Of a DNA stretch of 16,851 bases, positions 7,583 to 15,971 are shown piece by piece. Within the stretch, counting starts at the first letter, position 1. Each line of letters begins with the position of its first letter. The notes under the pieces are model-generated. The model was given only the letters and a program-made list of their open reading frames with translations, did not search any database and was not told the origin of the DNA. Source of the stretch: Candidatus Sodaliphilus fimicaballi (GTDB lineage Bacteria > Bacteroidota > Bacteroidia > Bacteroidales > Muribaculaceae); NCBI GenBank assembly GCA_018065165.1, contig JAGHTV010000498.1, forward strand, positions 1 to 16,851, read 5' to 3'. A program made the position numbers and the translations under genes.

Positions 7583-10500
7583 ATGAAAATTAAATCTATA
7601 TTACTGAGCATTGCGCTGTCCGTCCCCATGCTGATGACAGCACAACCCACAGTGATGAACGCTGGCGCACAAGGCTATCTTGAGCGCGGCAAGAGCATGT
7701 ACAACATCCACAACTATGTAGGTGCCATTGACCAACTCACTCAGGCCGAGCGTCTGGGACTTACCGGCACTGCACAGGAGGAGGCAGAGTATTACATCGC
7801 ATTGTGCAAGTTTGAACGCGCCGAGCGCGGCGACCTCGATGCTCTCATCGACTTCATCGAGAATCACCCCACATCGGGCCTGGCACAGTGGGCACAAATC
7901 AAGGTGGGCGACTACCACTTCTATCGCGGCGACTGGAACAACGCCCTGCTGAGCTACTCACTGGTGCGTGACGGTGCCCTCGATGGCGACCGCCAGGAAG
8001 ACCTCGTTTACCGTCGTGCCTACAGCAACCTGCGCCTGGGCAACTATGAGCGTGCAGGCATGCAATACAACATGCTGGCCAACTCTAAGCGTTACGGCAA
8101 GGCAACCGTATTCTATCACGCCTATATTGATTATGCCAATGGCCACTATGACACTGCCATGAAGCAGTTCATAGACATTGCAAGCACAATGCAGCCTGGC
8201 AATGATCTCGCCTATCAGGCAGGATACTACATCACTCAAATACGCTTCCACAATAAGGAGTACAATCGCGTAATAAGCGGAGGTCAGCAACTGCTGAGCG
8301 AGGCCGAGAACGACTACTTCACTGCCGAGCTTAACCGCATCGTGGGCGAGAGCTACTACCACACAGGCAACAATGAGCTCGCTCGCAAGCACCTCACCAC
8401 CTACCTCAACGACCCGCAAGGCGAACCCTATCGCACTGCTGGCTACACAATGGGTGTACTCGACTTTAAGGCTGCCGACTATGCACAGGCAATACAGCAC
8501 ATGAGCATCGCTACCGAGGAAGACGATGCACTGGCACAGAGCGCATTCCTCTACATAGGCCAGAGCCGCCTCAAACTCAACGATGTGAATGGTGCAGCAC
8601 GAGCATTTGAGCAGGCTGCCAAGATGCGTCACGACAACAGCGTGCGCGAGACAGCGTTCTACAACTACGCCATCAGTCAGAGTCAGGGTGCTCGCACACC
8701 GTTTGACAAGTCTATCGACATGTTTGAGCAGTTCCTCAACGACTACCCCACCTCAAAGTACAAAGATGAGGTTGAGGGTCATCTGGTAGACTCTTACATG
8801 AGCACAACCGACTACAACCGCGCACTCACAAGCATCAACCACATCAAGGTGCCCGGCAACAAGGTGAAGAAAGCAAAGCAATATGTACTGTACAACATGG
8901 GCGTGCAGTCACTCTCTAACAACAAGACAAAGGAAGCCATCGCCTACCTGAAGGAGGCTGTTGACCTGGGCAACCTGGACAAGACAGTCTACAACGAGAG
9001 CCGCCTGTGGCTGGCCGAGGCACAATATCGCGATGGCGACTTCAAGAACGCAAGCGCCAACCAGCAGGCCTACGTGAAGCAAACAGGCTCGAGCAACGAC
9101 AACTACGGCATTGCCCAGTACAACCTGGGATACTCACTGTATCAGCAAGGCAAGTATGCCGACGCTCTGGCAGCATTCAAGAATGCAGCTGGCAGCAAGC
9201 AACTCGACGACCAGATGCTGGGCGACACCTACAACCGTATGGGTGACACCTATTATTATACACAAGACTACACTCAGGCACAAGAGAGTTATGCTCACGC
9301 TATGGAGGTTGACAAGACAGCTCCCCGCGACTACTCGATGTACCAGATGGGTATCATGATGGCACTGAACAAGCAGTTTGACCAGTCAATAAGCCAGATG
9401 GACCAACTCATCAAGGAATGCCCCACTTCAACCCTCATTCCTCAGGCAATGCTCGAGAAGGGTAACGCTTATGCTGCCCTTGACAACGGCAAGGAGGCAG
9501 TAGCAGCCTACAAGAGCGTAGTGAAGAACTATCCCAAGAATGCCGAGGCTCGCAAGGCCCTCATCCAGATGGCCATCGTGGACAAGAACATGAACAATAC
9601 CGACGCAGCCATCGACGCCTACAAGCAAGTCATCAAGGACTATCCTACAAGCGACGAGGCGCAAGCAGCTGCCGAGGACATGAAGCTCATCTATGCCGAC
9701 CGTGGCGAACTTTCACAGTTTGAAAAGTTCCTCAACAGCGTGCCTGGCGGTCCCCGCATCGATGTGACCGAGTTTGACCGTCTTACATTTGAGGCTGCCG
9801 AGAAAGCCGCTATCGACGACAATCCCAGCATCGCCCGCATGCAAGACTACCTCAAGAACAACCCCAATGGCGCTTATGCAGCCAAGGCTAAATACTACAT
9901 TGCTCGCTACAACTACTTCAAGGGCAACTACAAGGACGCCCTGAATGGCATCAACGAGGCCCTCAAGGCAGGTAACGACGCTTCGTTTGCCGAGGACGCT
10001 CTGTCAATGCGTAGCGACATCCTCATGCGTCAGGGCAAGTATGACGAGGCACTCAAGGCCTATGACGAACTTGCCGAGAAGGCATCGAGCGAGGACAACC
10101 GCACAATGGCACAACTGGGTGCAATGCGCGCATCTAAGGCACTGGGCAAGTGGAAAGATGTGAAGGCAGCAGCCACAGCACTGCTCGAGAAGGGCGGCCT
10201 CAACGCTGCCGAGGAACGCGAAGTGACTATGAACCGTGCGATGGCCAACGCTAACCTGGGCAACAAGGCCGAGGCACAGAAGGACTTCAGCGAGCTTGCC
10301 AAGGATACTCAAAGCGAGCAAGGTGCACAATCTTCTTACGAACTTGCCAACATGCAATATCAGGATGGCAATGTCAAGGAAGCCGAGAAGACCATCAACT
10401 CATTTATCGATGCAGGTACTCCTCACAGCTACTGGCTGGCCAAGAGCTTTATCCTGCTCAGCGACATCTATGCTAAGCAAGGACGCGCTGCCGATGCACG

Positions 10501-10630
10501 CGACTACCTGTTGAGCCTCAAGAGCAACTATCCCGGCAACGAAAAGGATATCCTCGACGGCATTGAGTCACGACTCAAGTCGCTCAAGAATGCGTCAAAC
10601 TCTACCAAGAGCAAAAGCAAGAAGAAATAA
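7583..10630 (+). CDS. Large periplasmic tetratricopeptide-repeat protein
   Basis: The 1015-residue product has a signal peptide (MKIKSILLSIALSVPMLMTAQ) and is then almost wholly TPR-like helices. Examples are the NYVGAIDQLTQAERLGL pair near the start, YNLGYSLYQQGKYADALAAFKNA, MGDTYYYTQDYTQAQESYAHAMEVD, and YYIARYNYFKGNYKDALNGINEAL further on. It ends in a Ser/Lys-rich tail (SNSTKSKSKKK). Such long Bacteroidota TPR proteins are probably periplasmic scaffolds, in the manner of BamD or YbgF; the partner is unknown. The barrel protein gene starts 39 bp downstream without an intervening promoter, so the two likely work together. The start is the ATG at 7583, which begins the signal peptide. Confidence 0.85.
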   Translation: MKIKSILLSIALSVPMLMTAQPTVMNAGAQGYLERGKSMYNIHNYVGAIDQLTQAERLGLTGTAQEEAEYYIALCKFERAERGDLDALIDFIENHPTSGLAQWAQIKVGDYHFYRGDWNNALLSYSLVRDGALDGDRQEDLVYRRAYSNLRLGNYERAGMQYNMLANSKRYGKATVFYHAYIDYANGHYDTAMKQFIDIASTMQPGNDLAYQAGYYITQIRFHNKEYNRVISGGQQLLSEAENDYFTAELNRIVGESYYHTGNNELARKHLTTYLNDPQGEPYRTAGYTMGVLDFKAADYAQAIQHMSIATEEDDALAQSAFLYIGQSRLKLNDVNGAARAFEQAAKMRHDNSVRETAFYNYAISQSQGARTPFDKSIDMFEQFLNDYPTSKYKDEVEGHLVDSYMSTTDYNRALTSINHIKVPGNKVKKAKQYVLYNMGVQSLSNNKTKEAIAYLKEAVDLGNLDKTVYNESRLWLAEAQYRDGDFKNASANQQAYVKQTGSSNDNYGIAQYNLGYSLYQQGKYADALAAFKNAAGSKQLDDQMLGDTYNRMGDTYYYTQDYTQAQESYAHAMEVDKTAPRDYSMYQMGIMMALNKQFDQSISQMDQLIKECPTSTLIPQAMLEKGNAYAALDNGKEAVAAYKSVVKNYPKNAEARKALIQMAIVDKNMNNTDAAIDAYKQVIKDYPTSDEAQAAAEDMKLIYADRGELSQFEKFLNSVPGGPRIDVTEFDRLTFEAAEKAAIDDNPSIARMQDYLKNNPNGAYAAKAKYYIARYNYFKGNYKDALNGINEALKAGNDASFAEDALSMRSDILMRQGKYDEALKAYDELAEKASSEDNRTMAQLGAMRASKALGKWKDVKAAATALLEKGGLNAAEEREVTMNRAMANANLGNKAEAQKDFSELAKDTQSEQGAQSSYELANMQYQDGNVKEAEKTINSFIDAGTPHSYWLAKSFILLSDIYAKQGRAADARDYLLSLKSNYPGNEKDILDGIESRLKSLKNASNSTKSKSKKK

Positions 10631-10669
10631 GAATCATCACCCATAACTCGATAACGAAAACTATCAGTC

Positions 10670-12481
10670 ATGAACAAGAAGATATTTTTGAGTATGCTCA
10701 TCGCTGGCGTTGCTACACTGGGAGTTAACGCACAGCAACAGCAAGGCAAGGAACTCAACAAGGAAATTACCCTTGAGAAGGACTTCGTACCCGTGGTAAA
10801 GAAGGTTACCAAAAAGAATACCCTCCCCAAGGTGAAAAAGATTGCGGCTCCGGCCAAGACCGACCTCAAGTACAGCGAGACACCTGTAAACATTGAGGTA
10901 CCTACAACCATTCCCACCATGATGCCCTATGGCTACCGCACAGCGCACAACTTCAGTGACAAGCGCGGTTACCTCGAGGTGGGTGGTGGCATGGCAGCCA
11001 ACTTTGACGGCAGTGCAGGCTACCGCTTTGTTGACAGCGACAACACTCAGGCAGGCATCTGGGTACAGCACAACAGCACATGGGCCGACAAGAACAAGAC
11101 TCCACTTATCACCGACGACGCACAGCGTGCTAAGCAGGTGTTCAACGACAACCGCGGCGGCCTGTACCTCAACAACCACTTTGGTGACATGGGCATGCTC
11201 AAGCTTGATGCTGGTGTACACTTCGACAGTTTCAACTACTACGGAGCACACAAGGTGGTAAGTTCACCACAATATGATGTCGACAAGAAACAAACATTCA
11301 TGGAGTTTGGCCTTAACGGCAAGTGGGATGGCAAGTTCAACATCAACAGCAACGCTATGCCCTATCGCCTTAACCTGGGCTTCAACCACGCAGGTTACGA
11401 CATGGTACCCAGCCCCTATGCCGAGGGCAAAGGTGCAAGCGAAAACATAATGAAATTTGGCATTGGCGCCGACTATGAACTTGAGGACTACGGTACTATC
11501 TCACTCGATGTAAAGGGCGACTATGTAAACTTCAAGGGTGCCGAAAAATATGAAGGCGCTCTCTATGAGTTTGTGCCCGACAACAACTACTTCCTGTTCA
11601 CTCTCGCTCCCCGCTACAAGTGGGAGAACGAGGTGCTCCGTGCCCAAGTGGGTGCCGACCTCATCTTTGGCGATATCCAAAACGAGATGAGCTATTATAC
11701 AGACAAGAACAGCAAGTTCCATGTTGCACCTGTTGTAAAGCTTGATGTCGACATCGTTGACGGCGCAGCAATCTATGTTGACCTGGGTGGCGGCAATACC
11801 ATCAACTCTCTCTCACACATGGCATCGATCGACCGTTACAGCACACCACTGGGCGTGCGCACCAACAACTGGAGCCAGATCGACGGCGAGGCAGGTTTCA
11901 AGTTTGGTCCCTTCCAGGGCTTCAGTGCAAAACTGTTTGCCGGCTATGGCATGTTTAAGGGTGCTCTCCTGGTGCAAAACAATACAAAGATATCATCTGG
12001 TCTGGGTTTGGCCTACGCTTGCAACACCTATGCACGACTGGCTATGCGCGGCCTTAAGGTGGGTGGCGAAATCAACTATAAGTATCGTTCGCTTGTAGAT
12101 GTTGCTGCAAGTCTCACATTCACTCCCACCAGCGATGGTCTCCTCACTGAGGAGTGGGATAAGGGCTATGCCCTGGGCCTTGATGGTGCAGGCATGGTTG
12201 CCAACGTTGATGTAAAGGTAAGCCCCATCTCTAAACTTAGCGTAAACGTAGGTATGGACTACCGCGGCAAGCGTCGCTCAATGATTAATTCTGAGGTTGG
12301 TTTCATGCACGCCAATATGGACGATGCACTGAATGTATATGCTGGTGCTAACTACCGCTTCACTAAGGCTGTTTCAGTTTGGGTCAAGGCCAATAACCTG
12401 CTCAACCGCAAGTACGACATCCCGCCCGGCCAGGGTGCTCAAGGCATCAACGCCATGGGTGGTGTATCGCTCGTGTTCTAA
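10670..12481 (+). CDS. TonB-receptor-like outer-membrane barrel protein without plug
   Basis: The 603-residue protein has a signal peptide (MNKKIFLSMLIAGVATLGVNA), then a Gln-rich and very basic linker (KEITLEKDFVPVVKKVTKKN...PKVKK), and then barrel strands from about residue 100. The end, NNLLNRKYDIPPGQGAQGINAMGGVSLVF, is like the last strands of TonB-dependent receptors and closes with Phe, the usual outer-membrane signal. A plug domain and TonB box are not seen, and the protein is shorter than a normal receptor. It is probably co-transcribed with the TPR protein upstream. Substrate and role are unknown. Confidence 0.8.
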   Translation: MNKKIFLSMLIAGVATLGVNAQQQQGKELNKEITLEKDFVPVVKKVTKKNTLPKVKKIAAPAKTDLKYSETPVNIEVPTTIPTMMPYGYRTAHNFSDKRGYLEVGGGMAANFDGSAGYRFVDSDNTQAGIWVQHNSTWADKNKTPLITDDAQRAKQVFNDNRGGLYLNNHFGDMGMLKLDAGVHFDSFNYYGAHKVVSSPQYDVDKKQTFMEFGLNGKWDGKFNINSNAMPYRLNLGFNHAGYDMVPSPYAEGKGASENIMKFGIGADYELEDYGTISLDVKGDYVNFKGAEKYEGALYEFVPDNNYFLFTLAPRYKWENEVLRAQVGADLIFGDIQNEMSYYTDKNSKFHVAPVVKLDVDIVDGAAIYVDLGGGNTINSLSHMASIDRYSTPLGVRTNNWSQIDGEAGFKFGPFQGFSAKLFAGYGMFKGALLVQNNTKISSGLGLAYACNTYARLAMRGLKVGGEINYKYRSLVDVAASLTFTPTSDGLLTEEWDKGYALGLDGAGMVANVDVKVSPISKLSVNVGMDYRGKRRSMINSEVGFMHANMDDALNVYAGANYRFTKAVSVWVKANNLLNRKYDIPPGQGAQGINAMGGVSLVF

Positions 12482-12510
12482 CAAGAAAACGCTTTATTTA
12501 AATTAATATG

Positions 12511-12539
12511 GTTGAGGCTGTCCCAGTGGCAGCCTCAAC
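12511..12539 (+). terminator. Ten-bp-stem hairpin ending the TPR/barrel operon
   Basis: GTTGAGGCTG (12511-12520) pairs exactly with CAGCCTCAAC (12530-12539) around TCCCAGTGG. It lies 29 bp after the stop and is followed by TATTTATATATA, a weak U-rich tail. Confidence 0.7.
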
Positions 12540-12565
12540 TATTTATATATAGGAGGAACCGAGAG

Positions 12566-12978
12566 GACAAAAGAGGATAGGAGAAGAGGAAGGAGCAACG
12601 TCTTTTAGCGTACATGATAGACATATATCAGACTTGCCCGTAGGGCAATACACATAGCGGCTGCCGCTATGTTGATAACCCCCACTGCCGAACGTAGTGG
12701 CGGTGGGGGTTAGACTATGTGGGCGAAGCCCTTCCGCTCTCCCCGTAGGGGGCCTAAAACTCCAACCAAGGATATCTGAATATATGTTGTAGCGTCCTCT
12801 AGACGCGATCCTATATGCTCTCTATTCCCCGCACGCCGCTTCGCTCGGCGTACGGGGTTATCGATTGTATTGTCCTACGGACAATTTTCTTTTACCTAGT
12901 TTGTGGTAATATGAGATTTATCATTTCTCCACTTTTTTTCAGATTGAGCTCTTGCTTCCTCTGCAGTCCTCTATTGTC
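12566..12978. repeat. Hairpin-array region framed by imperfect inverted purine/pyrimidine arms
   Basis: The stretch from 12540 to 12990 has no convincing gene. Hairpins seen: TTGCCC-GTA-GGGCAA (12634-12648); ACATAGCGG-CTG-CCGCTATGT (12652-12672); a 13-bp stem from AACCCCCACTGCC (12677) to GGCGGTGGGGGTT (12711) with one T-G pair; GGGC-GAA-GCCC (12721-12731); CCCC-GTA-GGGG (12741-12751); GCGTC-CTCTA-GACGC (12792-12806); CCCCG/ACGCCG with a CTTCGCT loop (12827-12857, one mismatch); and ATTGTCC-TAC-GGACAAT (12869-12885). The arms are GACAAAAGAGGA (12566-12577) plus AGAGGAAGGAGCAA (to 12598), against TTGCTTCCTCT (12952-12962) plus TCCTCTATTGTC (12967-12978). The arms are low-complexity, so their match could be chance. 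It may be a cluster of REP-like elements or a structured RNA. Confidence 0.5.
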
Positions 12979-12990
12979 TTGTGGGTGTAT

Positions 12991-13023
12991 AAAAACAAAA
13001 GCCCTGGAGAAATCTCCAAGGCT
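12991..13023 (-). terminator. Rho-independent terminator of tRNA-Asp
   Basis: On the minus strand AGCCTTGGAGA pairs with TCTCCAGGGCT (plus-strand 13013-13023 and 13000-13010) with one G-T pair, followed by TTTTGTTTTT (12991-13000). It starts about 3 nt after the encoded CCA end of the tRNA. Confidence 0.9.
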
Positions 13024-13025
13024 CT

Positions 13026-13102
13026 TGGCGGTGCGTACAGGACTCGAACCAGCGACCTCCTGCGTGACAGGCAGGCATTCTAACCAACTGAACTAACGCA
13101 CC
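13026..13102 (-). tRNA. tRNA-Asp (anticodon GTC), CCA encoded
   Basis: Read on the minus strand, the acceptor GGTGCGT (from 13102) pairs with ACGCACC; the D-arm region is TTCAGTTGGTTAGAA; the anticodon loop CTGTCAC carries GTC; the T-arm is GCTGG-TTCGAGT-CC-type; and the discriminator base is G, as expected for Asp. CCA follows at 13028-13026, so the end is encoded. It sits between its own promoter and terminator and is therefore a single-gene transcript. Confidence 0.95.
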
Positions 13103-13119
13103 AGTTGCTTTTAGCGATG

Positions 13120-13152
13120 CAAAGATAGTACTTTTTTGCTTAATCTTCCAAA
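13120..13152 (-). promoter_or_regulatory. Promoter of tRNA-Asp
   Basis: On the minus strand a -33 TTTG (plus CAAA, 13149-13152) lies 21 nt before -7 TATCTTTG (plus CAAAGATA, 13120-13127), about 17 nt upstream of the tRNA 5' end. Confidence 0.75.
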
Positions 13153-13193
13153 TATTTGGAGTAGTTTTTTACAAAAAAATGTTCAGTCAAGCA

Positions 13194-13213
13194 CCGCTCT
13201 AAAGCGGGGTTTT
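13194..13213. terminator. Small hairpin behind the FKBP gene
   Basis: CCGCT (13194-13198) pairs with AGCGG (13203-13207) around CTAA. It lies 17 bp past the FKBP stop on the minus strand, where a run of T appears only about 14-20 nt later; on the plus strand GGTTTT follows. It could be the end signal of the glyS-FKBP transcript, but the fit is modest. Confidence 0.4.
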
Positions 13214-13224
13214 GATATAATTCT

Positions 13225-13797
13225 CTATAAATTAGAACCGTAACGATAAATGTCGACCAACTTGATATCAAACGACAAAACACTGTAAGGCTTGATGATT
13301 GAGCTTACCGAGTAAACGCCATAGCCTTGTGGATAGTCGATAACAATGCGACAGCTGTCGCCCACATGCATCTTGGGCAGAGCAATGCCCCAACCCTCAA
13401 TCATACCGCTAGATGTAGCAGTAGCCGAGAGTGTGAAGCGTGCAATGCTATCGGCTGGTGACTTGCTCAAGAACGATGAGTCGAAAGGTGTACCATCATA
13501 CAGCCAGCCCTTATACTTCACATCGACAGTCGATGTATAGAGCGGCGAGAGGTTGTCCTTAGTCTCCTCGGGGTCGTTGAACCAGTGGATGAGCACGCGT
13601 GCATTGGGATCCCACGGAGCAACTACGGGTGTGTAGTACAACTTGCCGTGCTCGTCGACCTTCATACTTTGCTCCACGAGCCAGTCGTTGTTGGCTTTGC
13701 GCCAGTCCTTGTACTGGTCCTCAACACTTGTGTCGAGGCATGAGGTAAAGCCCATGGCGGCAATTGCCAGCGTTATGACATATAAAATCTTTTTCAT
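13225..13797 (-). CDS. FKBP-type peptidyl-prolyl cis-trans isomerase lipoprotein
   Basis: The 190-residue protein begins with a lipoprotein signal peptide ending GFTSC (Cys20), so it is probably anchored in the envelope facing the periplasm. The FKBP domain fills the C-terminal half. VDVKYKGWLYDGTPFDSSF holds the conserved Tyr and FD of the pocket, GMIEGWG the IxxW region, and PQGYGVY the later Tyr, with SFDIKLVDI as the last strand. The usual pocket residues are thus mostly kept, so isomerase activity is plausible. The N-terminal part (about 21-85) is a Bacteroidota-style extension. It lies 73 bp downstream of glyS in the same direction and has no TAnnTTTG promoter of its own, so it is probably co-transcribed. 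Confidence 0.92.
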   Translation of the reverse strand: MKKILYVITLAIAAMGFTSCLDTSVEDQYKDWRKANNDWLVEQSMKVDEHGKLYYTPVVAPWDPNARVLIHWFNDPEETKDNLSPLYTSTVDVKYKGWLYDGTPFDSSFLSKSPADSIARFTLSATATSSGMIEGWGIALPKMHVGDSCRIVIDYPQGYGVYSVSSIIKPYSVLSFDIKLVDIYRYGSNL

Positions 13798-13827
13798 AAT
13801 TCAGTATTTCCTAATTATATAAGGATT

Positions 13828-13855
13828 GAACTTGTGGCAAGCAAGCCACAAGTTC
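13828..13855 (-). other. Perfect 11-bp hairpin between glyS and the FKBP gene
   Basis: GAACTTGTGGC (13828-13838) and GCCACAAGTTC (13845-13855) pair exactly around a six-base loop, 15 bp past the glyS stop. No T run follows on the minus strand, so it looks like an attenuating, processing or mRNA-stabilising hairpin rather than a full terminator. Confidence 0.6.
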
Positions 13856-13870
13856 TAAACTTCAACCAAA

Positions 13871-15415
13871 TTAAACCTCGAGCTTCTTGAGCAGGCTGTT
13901 GAGACTACACTCGCGGCCGATGATGCCAGCGAGGTCGTCGATGCTGACGCGAGTTTGCTCCATGGTGTCGCGATCGCGCAGTGTAACGGTGTTGTCCTCG
14001 AGAGTTTGACCATCGACTGTAACACAGTAAGGAGTACCGATGGCGTCCTGACGACGGTAGCGCTTACCCACAGAGTCCTTCTCGTCGTAGTGGCAAGCGA
14101 AGTCATACTTGAGAGCCTTCATGATCTCCATAGCCTTCTCGGGCATGCCGTCCTTCTTAACCAGAGGCAGGATAGCGCACTTAACGGGAGCGAGAGCCTT
14201 GGGCAGGTGCAGAACAACGCGTGTATCCTTGCCAACCTCTTGCTCCTCATAAGATGAGCACATAACGCTCAGGAACATGCGGTCAACACCGATACTGGTC
14301 TCGATAACATAGGGAGTGTAGCTCTCATTGAGTTCGGGATCGAAGTATTGTACCTTCTTGCCCGAGAACTTCTCGTGCTGAGAAAGGTCAAAGTTTGTGC
14401 GGCTGTGGATACCCTCAACCTCCTTGAAGCCAAATGGCATGCGGAACTCGATATCGGTAGCAGCGTTGGCATAGTGAGCCAGCTTGTCGTGATCGTGGAA
14501 GCGATACTTCTCGTCGCCCATACCAAGGGCCTTGTGCCAAGCAAGGCGTGTTTGTTTCCACTTCTCAAACCAAGAGAGTTCCTCGCCGGGGCGTACAAAG
14601 AATTGCATCTCCATCTGCTCGAACTCACGCATGCGGAAGATGAACTGGCGTGCTACAATCTCGTTGCGGAATGCCTTACCGATTTGTGCGATACCAAAGG
14701 GGATGCGCATGCGGCCAGTCTTCTGTACATTGAGGAAGTTAACAAAGATACCTTGAGCGGTCTCGGGACGCAGATAAACATCCATAGTTGAGTCGCTGCT
14801 TGAACCCATTTGAGTCTTGAACATGAGATTGAACTGACGCACATCGGTCCAGTTCTTAGTACCACTGATGGGGTCTACGATATCATAGTCGAGAATGATT
14901 TGCTTGAGGCCGTCGAGGTCGTTGTCGTTCATGGCCTTCTCAAAGCGAGCGTGCAACTCGTCGCGCTTAGCCTGACGCTCGAGCACGCGAGGATTGGTCT
15001 GGCGGAACATAGCCTCGTCAAACGAGTCACCAAAACGCTTGGCAGCCTTTGCTACCTCGGCATTAATTTTATCGTCGATCTTAGCCATCTCGTCCTCGAT
15101 GAGAACATCGGCGCGATAACGCTTCTTGCTGTCGCGGTTGTCAATCAATGGGTCGTTGAATGCATCAACATGACCCGACGCCTTCCAGATTGTGGGGTGC
15201 ATGAATACTGCTGAGTCCAGGCCAACGATGTTGCCGTGAAGCAAAGTCATTGCTTCCCACCAGTAGCGCTTGATGTTGTTCTTGAGTTCAACACCATTCT
15301 GACCATAGTCATAAACTGCGCCAAGGCCGTCATAAAGTTCACTTGAAGGGAACACAAAACCATACTCTTTGCAGTGTGATACAATTTTCTTGAAAACGTC
15401 TTCTGTCTTTGCCAT
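13871..15415 (-). CDS. glyS: Glycyl-tRNA synthetase, single-chain class II type
   Basis: This enzyme charges tRNA-Gly with glycine using ATP, in the cytosol, as a homodimer. At 514 residues it matches the single-chain (eukaryote/archaea-like) form rather than the alpha2-beta2 form. Seen are the N-terminal EYGFVFPSSELYDGLGAVYDYG (17-38), the motif 1 region NLMFKTQMG (196-204), RPETAQGIFVNF (216-227), motif 2 FRNEI (249-253), motif 3 ETSIGVDRMFL (372-382), and a C-terminal anticodon-binding domain (about 400-495) with LAPVKCAILPL and GKRYRRQDAIGTPYCVTVD. The start is the ATG at 15415, just after a divergent promoter region. The FKBP isomerase gene follows 73 bp downstream. Confidence 0.97.
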   Translation of the reverse strand: MAKTEDVFKKIVSHCKEYGFVFPSSELYDGLGAVYDYGQNGVELKNNIKRYWWEAMTLLHGNIVGLDSAVFMHPTIWKASGHVDAFNDPLIDNRDSKKRYRADVLIEDEMAKIDDKINAEVAKAAKRFGDSFDEAMFRQTNPRVLERQAKRDELHARFEKAMNDNDLDGLKQIILDYDIVDPISGTKNWTDVRQFNLMFKTQMGSSSDSTMDVYLRPETAQGIFVNFLNVQKTGRMRIPFGIAQIGKAFRNEIVARQFIFRMREFEQMEMQFFVRPGEELSWFEKWKQTRLAWHKALGMGDEKYRFHDHDKLAHYANAATDIEFRMPFGFKEVEGIHSRTNFDLSQHEKFSGKKVQYFDPELNESYTPYVIETSIGVDRMFLSVMCSSYEEQEVGKDTRVVLHLPKALAPVKCAILPLVKKDGMPEKAMEIMKALKYDFACHYDEKDSVGKRYRRQDAIGTPYCVTVDGQTLEDNTVTLRDRDTMEQTRVSIDDLAGIIGRECSLNSLLKKLEV

Positions 15416-15453
15416 AATATGCTGTTTTTTAGTTTTTATTTTCTTTCAAACTA

Positions 15454-15484
15454 CAAAGTTAGTCTTTTTTTACGAAAGACGAAA
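15454..15484 (-). promoter_or_regulatory. Likely promoter of glyS
   Basis: The minus strand has TAACTTTG (plus CAAAGTTA, 15454-15461), a -7 match, 38 nt upstream of the start codon. A TTTC (plus GAAA, 15481-15484) lies 19 nt further upstream, one base from the -33 consensus. Confidence 0.6.
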
Positions 15485-15563
15485 AAACGATAACGAAAAC
15501 TCGCCCCAAACCCACATTAATTATAATAAATTAAGATAATAACCCATAGTTACCGTTACAACT

Positions 15564-15596
15564 ATTGCGACATTGCCACAAAATGTATTACCTTTG
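15564..15596 (+). promoter_or_regulatory. Likely promoter of the DUF1294 gene
   Basis: TACCTTTG (15589-15596) fits TAnnTTTG and lies 36 nt before the ATG. ATTG (15564-15567) is 21 nt upstream as a partial -33 box. Confidence 0.6.
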
Positions 15597-15632
15597 TACT
15601 GGTTTTATTGAGCACAACATTTACACTTTTTT

Positions 15633-15905
15633 ATGACACGAGTATTTCTCTATTATATCGTTTTCCTGACGGTAGTGACTTTCATAACCTATGGTATCGA
15701 TAAATTCAAGGCAATCAAGCACAAACGCCGCATCTCAGAGGCCACATTGCTACTGCTAGCTGCAACAGGTGGCAGCCTTGGAGCATGGCTGGGCATGTGG
15801 GTGTGGCACCACAAGACACTGCACAAGAAATTCTATATAGGGGTGCCTGCCATCATATTTGCCCAGATAGCGACTGCTGTATGGATTTGCATTGGATTTG
15901 ATTAA
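15633..15905 (+). CDS. DUF1294 family small membrane protein
   Basis: The 90-residue protein has hydrophobic helices at about residues 4-21, 38-57 and 70-88. It carries the DUF1294 hallmark segments YGIDKFKAIKHKRRISEATLL and GGSLGAWLGMWVWHHKTLHKKF, the latter with conserved Gly and His-Lys residues. The family is widespread in bacteria with no settled function. It stands alone, divergent from glyS, with its own promoter. Confidence 0.92.
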   Translation: MTRVFLYYIVFLTVVTFITYGIDKFKAIKHKRRISEATLLLLAATGGSLGAWLGMWVWHHKTLHKKFYIGVPAIIFAQIATAVWICIGFD

Positions 15906-15971
15906 GGCAAACGGGCAATGGGTCATCAACAGGGAAGGATGAATAGTAAAGCATGTTGCCCCAAGTAGTTC

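Noticed and set aside
7583..10630. Possible gene fusion or frameshift in the very long TPR gene
   Set aside because: The frame is unbroken, the TPR character is even from end to end, and there is a single signal peptide at the start.
12815..13096. 93-codon open frame on the plus strand
   Set aside because: It runs through hairpins, the tRNA-Asp terminator and the antisense of the tRNA itself; not a credible gene.
13871..15415. Long open frames on the plus strand opposite glyS
   Set aside because: They are mirror frames of a clearly conserved synthetase gene and show no signatures of their own.
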